The translations under genes and the position numbers were made by a program. DNA of 64,000 bases, taken from NCBI GenBank assembly GCA_016785225.1, contig JAFBJZ010000644.1, positions 248,001-312,000 of the forward strand. The letters are read 5' to 3'. Shown here piece by piece: positions 26,293 to 40,174 of this stretch. The first letter of the stretch is position 1, and every line of letters begins with the position of its first letter. Source of the stretch: Psettodes erumei (lineage: Eukaryota; Chordata; Actinopteri; Pleuronectiformes; Psettodidae). Below the pieces are notes generated by a model that was given only the letters and a program-made list of their open reading frames with translations, was not told where the DNA came from and did no database searches.

Positions 26293-27534
26293 TATATTAC
26301 CAAAAGTATTCGCTCACCTGCCTTGACTCATACTATGAACTGAAGTGCCATCCCATTCCTAACCCATAGAGTTCAATATGATGTCGGTCCACCTTTTGCA
26401 GCTATTACAGCTTCAACTCTTCTGGGAAGACTGTCCACAAGGTTGAGGAGAGTGTTTATAGGAATTTTTGACCATTCTTCCAAAAGCGCATTGGTGAGGT
26501 CACACACTGATGTTGGTCGAGAAGGCCTGGCTCTCAGTCTCCGCTCTAATTCATCCCAAAGGTGTTCTATCGGGTTCAGGTCAGGACTCTGTGCAGGCCA
26601 GTCAAGTTCATCCACACCAGACTCTGTCATCCATGTCTTTATGGACCTTGCTTTGTGCACTGGTGCACAGTCATGTTGGAAGAGGAAGGGGCCTGCTCCA
26701 AACTGTTCCCACAAGGTTGGGAGCATGGAATTGTCCAAAATGTTTTGGTATCCTGAAGCATTCAAAGTTCCTTTCACTGGAACTAAGGGCCAAGCCCAGC
26801 TCCTGAAAAACAACCCCACACCATAATTCCTCCTCCACCAAATTTCACAGTCGGCACAATGCAGTCTGAAATGTACCGTTCTCCTGGCAACCTCCAAACC
26901 CAAACTCGTCCATCAGATTGCCAGATGGAAAAGCGTGATTCATCACTCCAGAGAACGCGTCTCCACTGCTCTAGAGGCCAGTGGCGGCGTGCTTTACACC
27001 ATTGCATCCGACGCTTTGCATTGCACTTGGTGATGTGTGGCTTGGCTGCAGCTGCTCGGCCATGGAAACCCATTCCATGAAGCTCTCTGCGTACTGTACT
27101 TGGGCTAATCTGAAGGTCACATGAAGTTTGTAGCTCTGTAGCAATTGACTGTGAAGAAAGTCGGCGACCTCTTTGCACTATGCGCTTCAGCATCCGCTGA
27201 CCCCTCTCCGTCACTTTACGTGGCCTACCACTTCGTGGCTGAGTTGCTGTTGTTCCCAAACGCTTCCATTTTGTTATAATAGAGCTGACAGTTGACTGTG
27301 GAATATTTAGGAGCGAGGAAATTTCACGACTGGATTTGTTGCACAGGTGGCATCCTATGACAGTTCCACGCTGGAATTCACTGAGCTCCTGAGAGCGCCC
27401 ATTCTTTCACAAATGTCTTGTTTCACAGTCTGCATGCCTGAGTGCTTGATTTTATACACCTGTGGCCAGGCCAAGTGATTAGGACACCTGATTCTGATCA
27501 TTTGAATGGGTGAGCGAATACTTTTGGTAATATA
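26293..27534 (-). mobile_element. Second Tc1-like transposon, nearly full length
   Basis: About 1.24 kb with matching inverted ends of about 26 bp: TATATTACCAAAAGTATTCG at 26293 and the same sequence read inward from 27534. The TA dinucleotides at the tips are compatible with TA target duplication. It belongs to a different Tc1 subfamily from the element at 19.6 kb, with different ends and a different transposase. Its arms are short, without an obvious inner direct repeat. Inserted in the nxph1 intron with the transposase on the same strand as nxph1. Confidence 0.9.
26373..27402 (-). pseudogene. Tc1-like transposase with two single-base frameshifts
   Basis: Almost complete Tc1-family transposase. 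Seen from the N-terminus: helix-turn-helix segment (SREISSLLNIPQSTV), GRPRK hook, second HTH region, WSDESRF block with the first catalytic Asp, GGGGIMVWGCFS block, FLFQHDCAPVHKA with the second Asp, and QSPDLNPIEHLWDELE with the Glu, then ending GGPTSY. Two apparent one-base deletions break it. One is directly after the expected ATG at 27402, putting the start out of frame with the body. The other, near 26789, puts a stop right after GAGLGP, with the frame resuming at VPVKGTLN. Otherwise little decayed, which suggests relatively recent loss of function. Confidence 0.9.
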
Positions 27535-30500
27535 GTGAGGCCTTACCTCCTAAAGAGTGAGAAGTGTTTGCACCATCTCATTTAGTTGTTTTATTTTTAC
27601 AGTGAAATAAGACAGAAGACAAAAGATCTGAAGATGAGATGAGCTCCAGATTCTCCAGCTCTTTTGAAAATGTCAAATCTTCACACTGATGCAAAGGGAG
27701 CTGTAAAGCTGGGGCCAGACTAAAATGCTGGGAAAGAATGAAGGACCTGAACACAATGCGGTGCATGAAAGCTCGAGAGAATGACAATGGAAAAAGGCAG
27801 AAGAGAGAAAGAAGACAGTTGTTATAGGAAGAGGAGGAGGAATGAGGAGGAATGATCCTTATATACAGACTACATACAGACTATTAACCTTCTGTTCTGC
27901 AGAGTGTATGAGGAAACACACCTCTCACAGGCAGTACACAGACAACTGAACATGCTTGAAGGCCTGTGAAGATATTTGTTGAACAGGCAAGGCAAGACAT
28001 TCCACTAACATATTTCTAAGATATCACAATTCCCTGCTTACACACTGAATTACATATTGACTGTGCAACTGCAGCATGCCAGAAAGTCGCAATACAATAT
28101 GTACTTTAATAATCCAAATCCCCAAATTATTTCAAGAGCAAATTCAGGACTTTTTGAAGATTCTGGGAATGTTTCAACATTTTGTTTTATTTTCTATTTG
28201 TAGTTTTTACAAAGGAGACAAGGAATTAGGTTTGGTGTGATGATGCTGGATCCACATGTCTTTGTCACATGTTCAGAATAATTGTAAGAAGTAGGTCTTT
28301 CTGTTGAAAATGCATAGTCAGACAGACAATAAAAACAGAGCTTACTGTCACCTGAATCCAAGTGCTTTCCCACTTGTTAGGTGTGGTGTGAATGCATACT
28401 ATGCCTGTTAGGTTCCGTTTGTTTGGGAACTGTGAAAGCTGTCATTCAAACTATGGTGCATAGCAATCAGCCAGACTGAGAACCATCTCGAAAGCAGTTG
28501 TTAAGAGAACTCTGGTGGTTCATTCCTTTTGCCAACAAACCAAGAGATTCTTATGATAGTAGAAGTCTATGCCTAAAGTCTATATGCAAGATCATAAACA
28601 ATTCACAATAACATCACCAACACCTTCCTATCATATCATGGCTCATGACATATGCTCCATGATCCCATTCAAAGTCCCATTCATTACACACTGCAATTTG
28701 CTTTATATGTCCCAGTGAGGACTGGCTCCAATGAGTCAACAAGCACTGCTCATGTCACAGCTCACATTTCCCTCACACCATAAAAATAAAAACGAAAAAC
28801 ATAAGGGAAAAACCTTCATGGTTAATGCAGATACAAACTACCCATTGATGAGTTTTCTGCTCTGCTACATTGAGCAGCACATTCAGACATGAGAAAAGTA
28901 TTCCAAGGCTGCTCTCCATCCCGGTGTCCACATCTCATAAAGTGCTACGGAAAGAAAAAAAATCATGAAACACATTCACCAAAGGTTATCAGCATTTGCA
29001 CCACACAATAGGAGTTAAACTATTGGTGCCGGGCGCCACACTGCTGCTAAGTGGTGCTTGAATTTCACAGTTTGCCCAAGTGCTGGAGCTGCCTAGTGGT
29101 CACTTAAGCTGACTGTAAGACACATCATTAAAGCAGCTTTTCTTCTTCTGCATGCGTGGGTATGTGTTTGTGTGTGCGTTTCAGTCTTCTGTTTTGGTGT
29201 ATTCCAGCATGTCTATTTTAGTCAGTGACAGTCAGATTTATGCATATTTCCATATTATCTACAGTATGTAGAGTATGTGATGTTTTTATATAATGCCATT
29301 TACAACCTTTGTATTCAAACTTTAGTTATAGGGTTTAATAAAATGACTTGTGTATAGTAAGTTATGCTAATGTCATTTGGACTTCTTCTTATGGAGCTTA
29401 TCAACCCTTCACTGACAGTGACAAATGAGTCTCACTTCAACCACTGATTTGAAATAACTTTTGTTTGCACATTGTTTCAAGTTAAATAAAATTTTTAAAA
29501 ATGCCATTATTTTTGAATGCATCTTTACTTTACAACTCACGCTGTAAACTGTATAATTCCAATCCAATAGTGCAAGGTGATAAAACACTGAAAAATTACA
29601 GCAGTGCAACACTTAGAGCGATGGTGCAATGATTGTGATATACAGGTATCTGAAAGCTCTTCTTACTGCTCACTATACGAGTATCTGTTATATACTGCAG
29701 AAAGTGGTGAAGGAAGGGGGGATTTCAGGCAGACATAGGTATTTGGGAAGCACTGTTCCAAACCAGCAAGGTACTACCAGCTGTACTGTAACATTATCCT
29801 GTGTTTTAGTCATCAGTATTCCACTTGTCCAAGATTGCTTCTTCCCTGCTTCCAAAAGCAAGCAAACACAATCATGCAGCTTCATGGGCAACCACCATCT
29901 TCTTCTGTTCTTCTAGCTTTTTTGTTTTGTTGTTTGTTGAATTTTCTGGGAACTGCACAAACAAGACAAGAATGTGACATGTCGTTTATACTGTACCGAG
30001 ATCCAAATTGGATATGAAGTGTGTAAATGGACTAAACCTTGAATCAAAGTCTACATGCTAGCTTTTTCCAACTCTAACCCTGCAATTTGACTGTGGAAAA
30101 GTACACCTCATTTCCAAGGATTGATGGTCACTTCATGTCATTATGTCTTCCTCCTCGATCAAAGTGTTAGAAGTAAGAGGACAGCTTTCATGCTTGTTTT
30201 TGATTTGTAAATAAAACAATTCCTGTCTAATAAAACTAACATTGAACTCAGTGTGTACACAAGATCACACAAGCACCATGTGAATCATCTTTGTTTACCT
30301 GTAAATTTGTGCAAAACATAAAAACAGTTCCCACTCTCATTGTCTTGGGAGTTTGCCAAGCAGAACTGGGATCCAGGCTTGTGAAATGCACAAGCTAATA
30401 TGTCCCGAGGTACCATAAATCAAAGCCCGCTTTATTTTGTCAGAATGCAGATGGCCCAAAAACACAACTCACCTCAATTAAAGAGCTAAAAGGGAAACGT

Positions 30501-33500
30501 GTTTGGAGAGGAAAAAGGGCACCTGTTTGCCTGTCATATCCACAGTTTTTCTGATCAGCAGCTTGGAGCTTCCCCCTGAGTTGTTTCAATGCTGAATTAA
30601 TGATGGCAAACAAAGCTGAAGCCTCCTCAAGGCCCCTCTGTGAGTTCATTCTCTTTCCACTTTGGTCCCTCTCAACTAATCTTCAGTGTCACACTTAATG
30701 AGATTTTCAGTTTGTAAAGTAAGTGGAGCAATAACTCCCCAAGCACACAGCCGTTGCCATTCCCACCATCGCCTGGAATGCTTTTAAGCAACCACTTCTG
30801 CACCTTCTTTCCATTCCTCCTCTTAGTGAATGATGCATTATGAAGGATTATTACTTATACAAATCATATTAAATTATTCACAGTGCAAATACGTATCTAA
30901 AATACAGCATGCATGTAATGTGTGCTGTTGTTATTCATAATGAGCAGTTTCTGCAGTTCTCCAGTCCTGGAGAATAACAAACAATCAGTCGTTGAACATC
31001 AGTTAGATAAATTTGCATATCAACATTAAGCGGTAACAAATACTTTATTCTTTTGCCATCTGCAAAGGCTGTTTTATTTCACACAACTATTAATTCATTT
31101 TGTGTGATGTGAGGCTACTGCACTACCTCTGTGTACAAGGATCCTGTTGTTCCTCTCTTGCTACCACGAAGCTGTATTACTTCACCTCACCTGATACTCA
31201 TGCAGGACTGTACTGTACTCAGTCACAGCCATGCATCTGGTCTGACTTGGCTCAGACCTGTGTCATGATTCTTGGTACATTCTCACACATTGGTGGTGTG
31301 TATAACTGTTCATGTAGTTGAGATGGGACAACACAAGTGAATACAGTAAAACCTTTTAACAGAGGCATATCACCATGAAACGTCCCCCTGTATTACTTAC
31401 ATTAAGAAACTATTTTTTTGTATTATAGGTTTCCCAAAATTTATAAAATATTGCCTGTTTGAATATGTGCTGTTATTCCAGACCAGAAAAAAATGACACC
31501 ATGTTCAAAATTCTTTTATAATTTTGTTGACATTTCACAGGGGATTTTAGATTTGTCTCTATATCACTCCATAAATCAGAAAATACCATCAACAGCCCCC
31601 CAAAAAAAAAAAAATGTTTTGAGGAATACAATGTTACATAAATAAGGATATAAATGATACATGAGCTAAGCCCTCTGGAAAAACCGGAAAAACGGGAATA
31701 AAACTGGAATGTTTGGCGTATGTAAGCGCTGGTAAGGTGGAGATTTCTGGAAAAACACGAGACAAAACAGCCTTTAAAGTTATGTATTGTAATTGAAATC
31801 TACAGATGCAAATTGACAAAGAGCCATAAAATAAACACCTAAAACTATATTCTGGATGCATTCTCTCCATTTTTCTAAAATAATATAGGTTATGGAAGCC
31901 AAAATAGCCCACAACCTGAAAGTTAGCTAGTGCGTGAAACAATTTTTTCTGTAGTGTTTTGCCTCAACATGAGGCTAAAACAATCTGATTTGTTCAAACC
32001 AAGTGGATTTCTTTGTAGACATTAAAAGCTCCATCCCCACAAAATGAGATGAACAAATGCACCATGGGAGAATGAAGCAGAAAGAAACACAAAAAACAAA
32101 AATACAGTTTTAGTTCTTTGTACACACTCTTTGATATAAGTTAGGCTTTGATACCCCACAGTGTGGAAGGTGATAATGGCACAGTCAGACAGAAGAGGAA
32201 AGAAGTTCTCTTTTTGAACTGCATTTTCAGTTGTGTGATGAGCCTGACAGAGGCATTCACATCACTCCCACTTGTAACTGGAGGATGAAAATGACAATCA
32301 TTTCCATATTTTAGAATCAGTCTAACTGCTCCTTCAGAGTAAAATACGACACTGATGATTTCCATCCTTAAATCCTTCAGTATGGACTGCCCTTAAAATC
32401 ATGGGAATAACATTAATGATAATAACAACAGCACTGTCACATATCACAGAGAAAATCATGTTCATTGGTCTGGAGTAAGCATTTGGTCTCCTCTTGGTTC
32501 GACCAGTGTCCTGAACTTGAAGTCAACAGTTCATTGTGGGACAGATTGTGGACACGACTACAGCTCTGCTTTCCTGACACCAATATCTGCCAGCTGTTCC
32601 AGCATCTCATATGCATTCTACAATGCAAGATGCTGCTGTTATCTGAATCCCTTAGACAACACAAATGTTCCCAAGGAACATTTCCAACAACAACAGTTTA
32701 ATTTATGCTCGTGCCTTCTGAACATTTGAGCTGTTATTGGTGTTTGATGGTATTCGTCTCTGTTAAACACACAAACATACACATTGTTTACCACATTATT
32801 TACATATGTTGCTGTGGGAATGTGTCTGTCAAATATTTAATTTTTTCTTTGTAGTATTAAATTCATCTTAATAAATTATTATGTTTGTTTTAAGTATAAA
32901 GACAGATCACTAAGCAGCTTGTGAAGCATAAAACAATTAATTATTAGACTGTTATTTAGGAATTTTCTAAATATCATCTCAAATTTGAAATCTTTTATTC
33001 CTCACTAGCTGGGAACTTGCCCAAACCAAACAGTAAGCTTGTTGTAACAACCTCCAAGGTGTATTAAGCTTGCTGCAGCCTCAGGCCTCGCTGCCTCAGC
33101 TGTCTGGGACGGACCCACAGCAGGAGTGCAGTTCCACCGACAAACTGCTGCAGTCTCAAAGCTGAGATTTACAAGGATACACAACAACAAACATTATTTT
33201 GTAGTTCCATTTACTGTGATTTCTCCCACCATGTGGAGTGAGTGTATCCCCCTACTGTAATGTACTGGGTGCTGCTACACCCCTCATGACTGAGAGACTT
33301 CAAGTGATGCTTTCACACAAGGTTCATCCCCCAACCAGAGCCAGCGCTGTTTCTTTTTAAGAAAACTTGTAGGCCATTGTTTTTCGCTGAACATGAGACA
33401 GTTGAGATAAGTAGCCAACTACTGTAAAATACCATGACCTCCTGTCCTACAACAGCTGCTGTTCATCAGTCCCTGTAGTTTCCTGGGACACTTTCTGTGT

Positions 33501-36500
33501 AAAGCAGCTGTGGTCGCATGTGGTTTGCCCAGTCTGTATGTGTTTTTATGTGTATTGTTTTTTGTGTTTGTGTTGCCTTTCTGGATTTGGAGCACATTTC
33601 CCTGAATGTCTGTGCTCTCTCTCTTGTATGTGCTTTGTCCTTACAGGTCAGCATAGCAGTACTGATTCATTATACTGACAACAACACTTAGGTATTGTTG
33701 ATCCTGCATTAACAGGAAAAAGCAACAACAAACTATATCAAGAGTCAATCAGAAAACAGGCAAGCTTTTTTTTAAAAACTACCATCTGAAATGAAATATA
33801 ACCCTGTTTCAAATAGAGGCTTGCCTCTCTCTGCAGTATTTGTACAGCCACTATTTAATAATTTATGACAAACGTTTTTTGTACCATGTTAGTCTGCAAA
33901 CATGGAGCTTGTCTAGACCGCATTTTCATCTAGCTCTCTTTAAAAGAAAAGGTTGTGATACAAATAGCCTGATAAAATGAAACTACACAGAGGACAGAGA
34001 TGGAGTGAAATAAGGAAATCAGGAAATTTAGACTACATTATTTGTAACTTGAAAAGAACTACATTAAAATATCCCATTATAATATATCAAATATTTCCCC
34101 AAACCATAACAGCACACAATGCATAGGGATAGTTTACATGGAAATAGGTTTTACATTTAAAGCATAAAGATATTTAGGCCTCTTTTTTTAGAAATTGACA
34201 CACAGATTCATATATATTTTATTTGGAAACATCTATAATTGAACACTGTGTCATAGTGTGAATGAATCCGTGTTCAGTGTTGGTAGATAATAAAGTTAGC
34301 TTACTTGGATTGATACTTGTTGTCAGTAAAGTAAATATTTGGAAATAGAGACTGGTCTGGTGCATTATTTCATTTGCTCTTACAGTGAATTTTCTTTTCT
34401 TAGGAGCAGGGATATGGTGGAGAGATGACTTGGGAGTGTGCCGAGTCTGACCTGCAGGGGCATACATTACGAGGGGGACTAACGGCACACAGGTGAGGAG
34501 AGAGCCACAGGATCGCATCATTACTATGCAGAGTTGCTGGCTGAAATCAAATTAAACCCTTAATCAAATAAACTACCATTTTTGCATCTACTGAACCCAG
34601 AGGACCTCATCTCAAACCTATGACAAGCTGTAATCAATATGATATAAGAGCTGAAGTCAGATGAGACAAAAAAAAATATGGAGTTACAGGGTCACTTCAG
34701 CTCTTTGTATTGGCTGCCTGTAATTGCATTTCATAAATGCTTTTTAGTTTGCTACTGTCTGTCATTGATTTTCAGGTCATGAGGTGGCATTGAAGAAGAA
34801 GGAAAAGGAAGAGGACGGGAAGGACAATGGACCCAGACCAAGTACCAGTGCACTAATGCACATTCATCTAATCAGCAATTTTTAATTACGGTATATTTGC
34901 ATGTGAATAGTAAGTGAAGAAGATACAAAAAGGAAAGTACAGAGTGTAAATGAGTGCTGCATACATAGATTTCTCTTAACCAAGTATTCTACACATTATT
35001 TTGATGAGAACTCTGTCTAAACCTATCACTTTATGTCATGTGCATGTACCAGTAAAGTACAGTGCACACAGAGACCCATATGTCAATCAGGATTCATGTC
35101 AGATGTTCTGTGGCAATTTGACTGAGGCAATTTCATTATCTTTTTTAAATGTAATACTTTCTTATATGTATCAATGGTAACAAAGCACAAGGTTAAAGAT
35201 AATAGTGCAATTCTGGTTACTAATTAGATGGTATACAAGGATACAATATGTATCTATTGATGTAGGCTGACAATGGTAGCTGATCACAGCTGCAGTAATT
35301 AGCCTATTTTTGTTCCATTTGCTGATGCAAAATGGAGAAAACTAGGAGGCCATGCCATGAAGGGATAATAGTGACACTTAGCAATATGAGGAAGCAGTTT
35401 GAATTTGACAGCGTAGAAAAATCATGAAAAATGGCTGGTTGCTGACTATTTAAAATGTAACTGCCTTATAGAAATGTCCTCAACAGCTTATCACTCACTA
35501 ATGCAGCTGAGCATGACAATTCTGAAAACATTAATTGTACAAAGTACATGAGATTACATGGTGGCTAAATTAATATAGGAAATTATTGTAATATGTCAGT
35601 TTGAATTATTCAAACTTGATTTTAAAAAAACAGAAATACAAACACAACAGGTGGCAAAATTGAAGGCAGTGAACTTCAGCTTATTCAAGCTCGAGAAAAA
35701 TTAAGATAGTATTAATATTTATTTATAATTGAATGAGTAAGAAGACAAAATGAAAATTTACATTTATTACACATTGGGTATGAAAGTTCAGTTTTACACC
35801 AAAATAATAGATATTACTTATAGAGACAAGTCAGTGTATGTGTCTGTGTTTGTCTGGAGTTCTCCAGCAGGTTGTGGTCCTGGCCAACGAGCAAGGACAT
35901 CAGAAATTCTCACCAGCGCCATCTTAGTCAGGGGAGAGCCACTCAATGCAGAATCTTTCAAACTGAAATGTTACTGACATTTGGACTGTTTTTGACATAG
36001 TTCAACTGCTTTGAAATCTTTTTGTTTTGGTCCAGTAGTAATCACTGTCCATGTGCTTTTTCAACTGCATTGTTCTGTGAATTGATTCATTCAAGACTGA
36101 AAGTCAAAGTTAAAACTTTTTCTTCAGCAGATAAGGACAGCTTGATCCAAGTTCCTCAAACCTATCAGAGTTGTTCTCTGTTTAGACTGTACATTGACCA
36201 AAAACAAAGCTACAAGGCAGTGGTGAAATAACCTGTGGTGGCCCTTTTAAAAAAAAGTTTGGGGAGACGCAGTCCTTGAGTTTGGTTTTTCATTTCAGCC
36301 TGGTTTTAGGAGTGCATCTGTAGTTAGATTTTTATTTAGGTCACATGCTCAGTTGGCCGGTGCCCTGGCTTGCAGAAGTATACAAGAAATATACATATTC
36401 ACATCAAATTTAAATAAATATAGTTTGAAATCTGGTTGAAATAATTAAATGGATACAGGGTGAAGTAGGATGAGTAATTGACTTTGACTTAATGAACATT

Positions 36501-37209
36501 TCTGCTCAAGTAATTTATGTTTATTATCATGCAGTCTTCCTTATTTGGATAATTGGAAGGGGACAGCACCCTTGTGCCCCCTATTGACCAGCCACTACCA
36601 GAAATAATGCTGGAAACGGGATGCCACTCGTGCACACATCAACAAAAATCCTACCGGCAGTAGTCTATTATCTCTGTTTGGAGAATCCAGAAGAGGGCTT
36701 AAATAGTCACTTCACAGAGCAAAGAACAGCACTAGGATCAACACCAATACATTTCCCCAAAATTTGCCAGCAGAAAGCAGAGAGTCAGGAATAGATAACA
36801 AACAGCATACATTTCAGAGATGCAGAGTAATTGAAGATAAGTCTGATTTAATTTGGGAGAAAGTAGGTAGTAAAAAGAGATAGTAAAAATAAATAAATGA
36901 ATATTAATGAATAGATGTGTGTATAATATATATTACAAAAGGCACATAACAACATATATATATATATATATATATTTGCCTTGAAAAATCAATTTCAAAA
37001 ACAATCTTTCACCTGCAAATGATATTGCCCTGGTCAAATCTAATTGGAGGACATTCTACAAAACTCCATAAAGTATGAACAAAACCCTTTTTTAATCCAA
37101 GTTCAATCGAGTGCTTACTAGTAACTAATGCAGCGGACCATTGGACCATACTAGAAAGTTTATCATTCAAAGCAGGACATAATACTCAGTAAGGAGTTAT
37201 AGTTAGTTG
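27535..37209. other. nxph1: Intron segment, unique DNA
   Basis: No gene and few repeats for almost 10 kb, apart from an AT run at its right end. 30430-30860 is a repeat-free, more GC-balanced block (AATTAAAGAGC, GCACCTGTTTGCC, GAATTAATGATGG) with the look of a conserved non-coding element, judged by eye only. Confidence 0.45.
36954..36975. repeat. (AT)11 microsatellite
   Basis: Perfect AT dinucleotide run in the nxph1 intron. Confidence 0.95.
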
Positions 37210-37650
37210 GTCTATCTCTGTGGTCCAGACTGAAATATCTGAACAATTACTGGTATGATTATCTGGTATGATTTTTTTGGGCATTCATGTTCCCCAGATG
37301 ATGCATCTTGCTGACTTTGGTGATCCTATTACTTTTCTTTTAGCACCACCATGAAGCTCACATTTATGGTTTTAAGTGTAATGTCTGAACAAATATTGGG
37401 TGGATTACCATAAATTATGGTTTATTCATGTTCAGGATGGATAGACACCTGCTAATGCTAATCAAAGAATATCATTAGGTCAATTATTTAATTTGTCCAA
37501 TTCCTGGGTCTATAACATATGCCTGCAGAACTAATGACATTCCCATTACCTTCAGTCATACCTCCTGTTTACTGCTACATAGCAAATGTTTGCATGCTAA
37601 TATACTTAACTAAGATGGTAAAAATGATAAGTGGTATACCTCTTCACTGT
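37210..37650 (+). repeat. Percomorph-type interspersed repeat with internal duplication
   Basis: Begins TCTATCTCTGTGGTCCAGAC. Two diverged internal modules start with ATATCTGAACAATTACTGG (about 37234) and ATGTCTGAACAAATATTGGG (37381). A third part has TAATGACATTCCCATTACC and TTTGCATGCTAATATACTTAA. The modules share order (sensing-like CTGAACAA.TATTGG, then TTCATGTTC). I recognise it as a widely dispersed fish repeat of uncertain class. No coding capacity. Confidence 0.6.
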
Positions 37651-38369
37651 AATTATTGAAATTATAAGCCATCAATGTATGAAAAGAACAGTGCAACAGT
37701 CAATTCAGATCATATACAAGAAGTCAAAATAAGTGGCTTGAGTTGTAGTACTAACATTGTTCATAATTGTCAGCTCATAAATAATCACCCATATGTTGTT
37801 CACTGCTGCATTATGTACAAAGCTATTCCAGTGACACCGGTATGAATACTAGAAATGAAGCCGAATATTATAATTATAATGAAAACTGGAGTTTAATATC
37901 AATTAACTTCTCAAAAGTCAGAAAATTAAATTATTCCAACCTTTTTTAACAGAATCAAAGTGACAGCCAGTAGATGGCCTTTAGTCACTATCATCATTCC
38001 ATTCTTGTCAAATTCTCAGCAGCTGCTTCCTATTCAAAGCATGTTGCCCAGCTGCACTTCTTAAACACACTCCTATGACGGGAGATCATTGTCATTCCAA
38101 TGAGGCCAACCAAGTGCTCTCCTGCATCAGAATAAGTGGCTTGAGTTGAACGACAAGTGGATATGAGCCCCCCCCCCCAGAAAAAAACAACATCAATGTG
38201 GAATCTGGGTAAGCTTGGCTGTAAATGAACAGATTAGCCCCTATCAGCCTGACTGAAGCCCCTGTGTGAGGGGGGAGGGGACACAGGGTTAAGCTAATGT
38301 TATCTCTACTGCTCATTTTGAACATCATAAGCCAGGTAGGTTTAAGCAGGACTAACTCTATTCTAACTG

Positions 38370-38780
38370 CTAATGGGAAAATCAAAGACCTATGTTGCGT
38401 CTGAAGCCGGAGGGTGGAAGCTGCTAAATGAAGGAGGTGCTCAGGATTTCATGCTATGTCTATCTCATCAAAGCAGAGTAGCAAAGCGATGTGAGCATTT
38501 ATCCATTACCTGGGGATTAATTGGCCCTTTAATTCCATATCAGATTGGTGCTCACGTCAGTGGCTCTGAACCAACTGAGTGGTCACGCAGTGTTGTTCTA
38601 TCAAAGCACTTTGTCGAGGTATGGTATACAGCAGATCTGTTAAAAAGTCACCCATCCTCTTCAGACAGACTCTGGACTCACATCATCATGGACAGGCTAT
38701 CACTGGGAAATATATCTAACAGAAGAGAGTATAAAATGCAAATATTGTGCTTTGCTGTTAAATGATGTGTCACACAAATT
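38370..38780. promoter_or_regulatory. Candidate conserved non-coding element
   Basis: Repeat-free block in the nxph1 intron with clustered homeodomain-type sites (GGGGATTAATTGG, CCCTTTAATTCC) and a GTGAGCATTTATCCATTACC stretch. It has an open plus-strand frame but no recognisable protein and no supporting splice sites. An enhancer role is a guess based on composition and position. Confidence 0.2.
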
Positions 38781-39595
38781 AGAGGGCAAATATTTAATGA
38801 TTATGAAAATCATTAATGAATGTTTTAGTCCCTACAACCACCCCACCAAGATAACAGCACATTCCTTGAATTAGATCATAGTAATTAGTCTTATGTAAAG
38901 CATTACCAATTCTACCAAGAAACCAACCAACCTATGACAGACTTCATCTGAATGTAAGAATCGTAATGCTTCAGAGAAAGTGTTTTTCATAGATTGTATT
39001 AAATGGTGTGCAACACATTGAATGGCTTTAAAGTGACATGTTCTGAAAGCGTGTGCTGTAATCCCAATAACATGCATCACAAGCTGCTTCACAATCTTGA
39101 CTAAAAATAATGGCCTTGCTCTGTGAAATGCCACATTGGGTGAAAGCAGGGTAAAGGTCTAAAGCCCTTTCATTGTCTCCTGGAGGAAGTGTACATTACA
39201 TTCAATAAAAGTGTTGAACAGAAACAAGATACTACTAAATAACAAACAACTGCTGATTAGGATATTCCATGTGGTAATCCAAATCAAAATGGTTTGTCTA
39301 TTTTGAGGACATGAACATGCTGATCAAATTGTACAGCATTCAGCCAAATAGTTACAACATATCTTGTGTGAAAAATGATGGTGAATGGAAAAATATTGAG
39401 ATGTTAAAAGGGTTCATCTTCGAGGAAACATAAAAGAAAATTTCATGACAATCTACACTTTATAGTCTATGTCTTTTATACAAGTAAAAATTTTGATCTT
39501 GACAGGATGCTGTATGGGCCTGTCTCTCTGGGATTCATATGTAACTTCATATGTTTGAACTTCACAACTTTACATATATAACAGCGATCAGAATA

Positions 39596-39628
39596 CCCCC
39601 CCCACACACACACACACACATACACACA
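39596..39628. repeat. C-run plus (CA)n
   Basis: Eight C residues, then CA dinucleotides to 39620, TA, and CACACAAA. Confidence 0.9.
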
Positions 39629-40143
39629 AAAAAAGGCTCGAGAAAAGAGGCCTCACTCCAAAAACAGTGTTGATATTTGAACAAAAGCTGCACAGGTTGA
39701 CCTTGACTGTGTCAAGACCTTGCCTATTGTCCAGCAACACGACAGGGCTTTTGTAAGAATAATGTCCATTTAAAATGCTCATTGTCCTCGCAGTGTGCCT
39801 TTCAGCCTGATGCTGTGTACCATTAATCACAGAGGACAGCAGCTGGCTGATGTCCTAAGACTGATGGGAGAGGCACACTTAGACAGTTAGATTGTGTAAA
39901 TTCATGGTGGTGCAGGTGTGGGAGGTTAAGTGGGAAACAGAAAACCTTGGGGCCATATGCACAGTATATCTTACTCATCTGTGCATCAAAGCTCCATTGT
40001 TGTTTGAAAACTATTAAAAACTCAATGAGCCTCAAGACAAGAGGGAAATATGGAGGAAGGACTGAGAAGTTACAGAACATAGCAAATTAAAATAACAGAT
40101 CCAAAAGCAGGGAATCTTCATACTAAACTACACTTAATGGGAA

Positions 40144-40174
40144 AATAAAATAAATAAATAAATAAATAAATAAT
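40144..40174. repeat. (AAAT)n tetranucleotide repeat
   Basis: About seven AAAT/AATA units with slight irregularity at the ends. Confidence 0.93.

Noticed and set aside
26443..26826. Plus-strand ORFs over the Tc1 element
   Set aside because: Opposite-strand shadows of the transposase on the minus strand.
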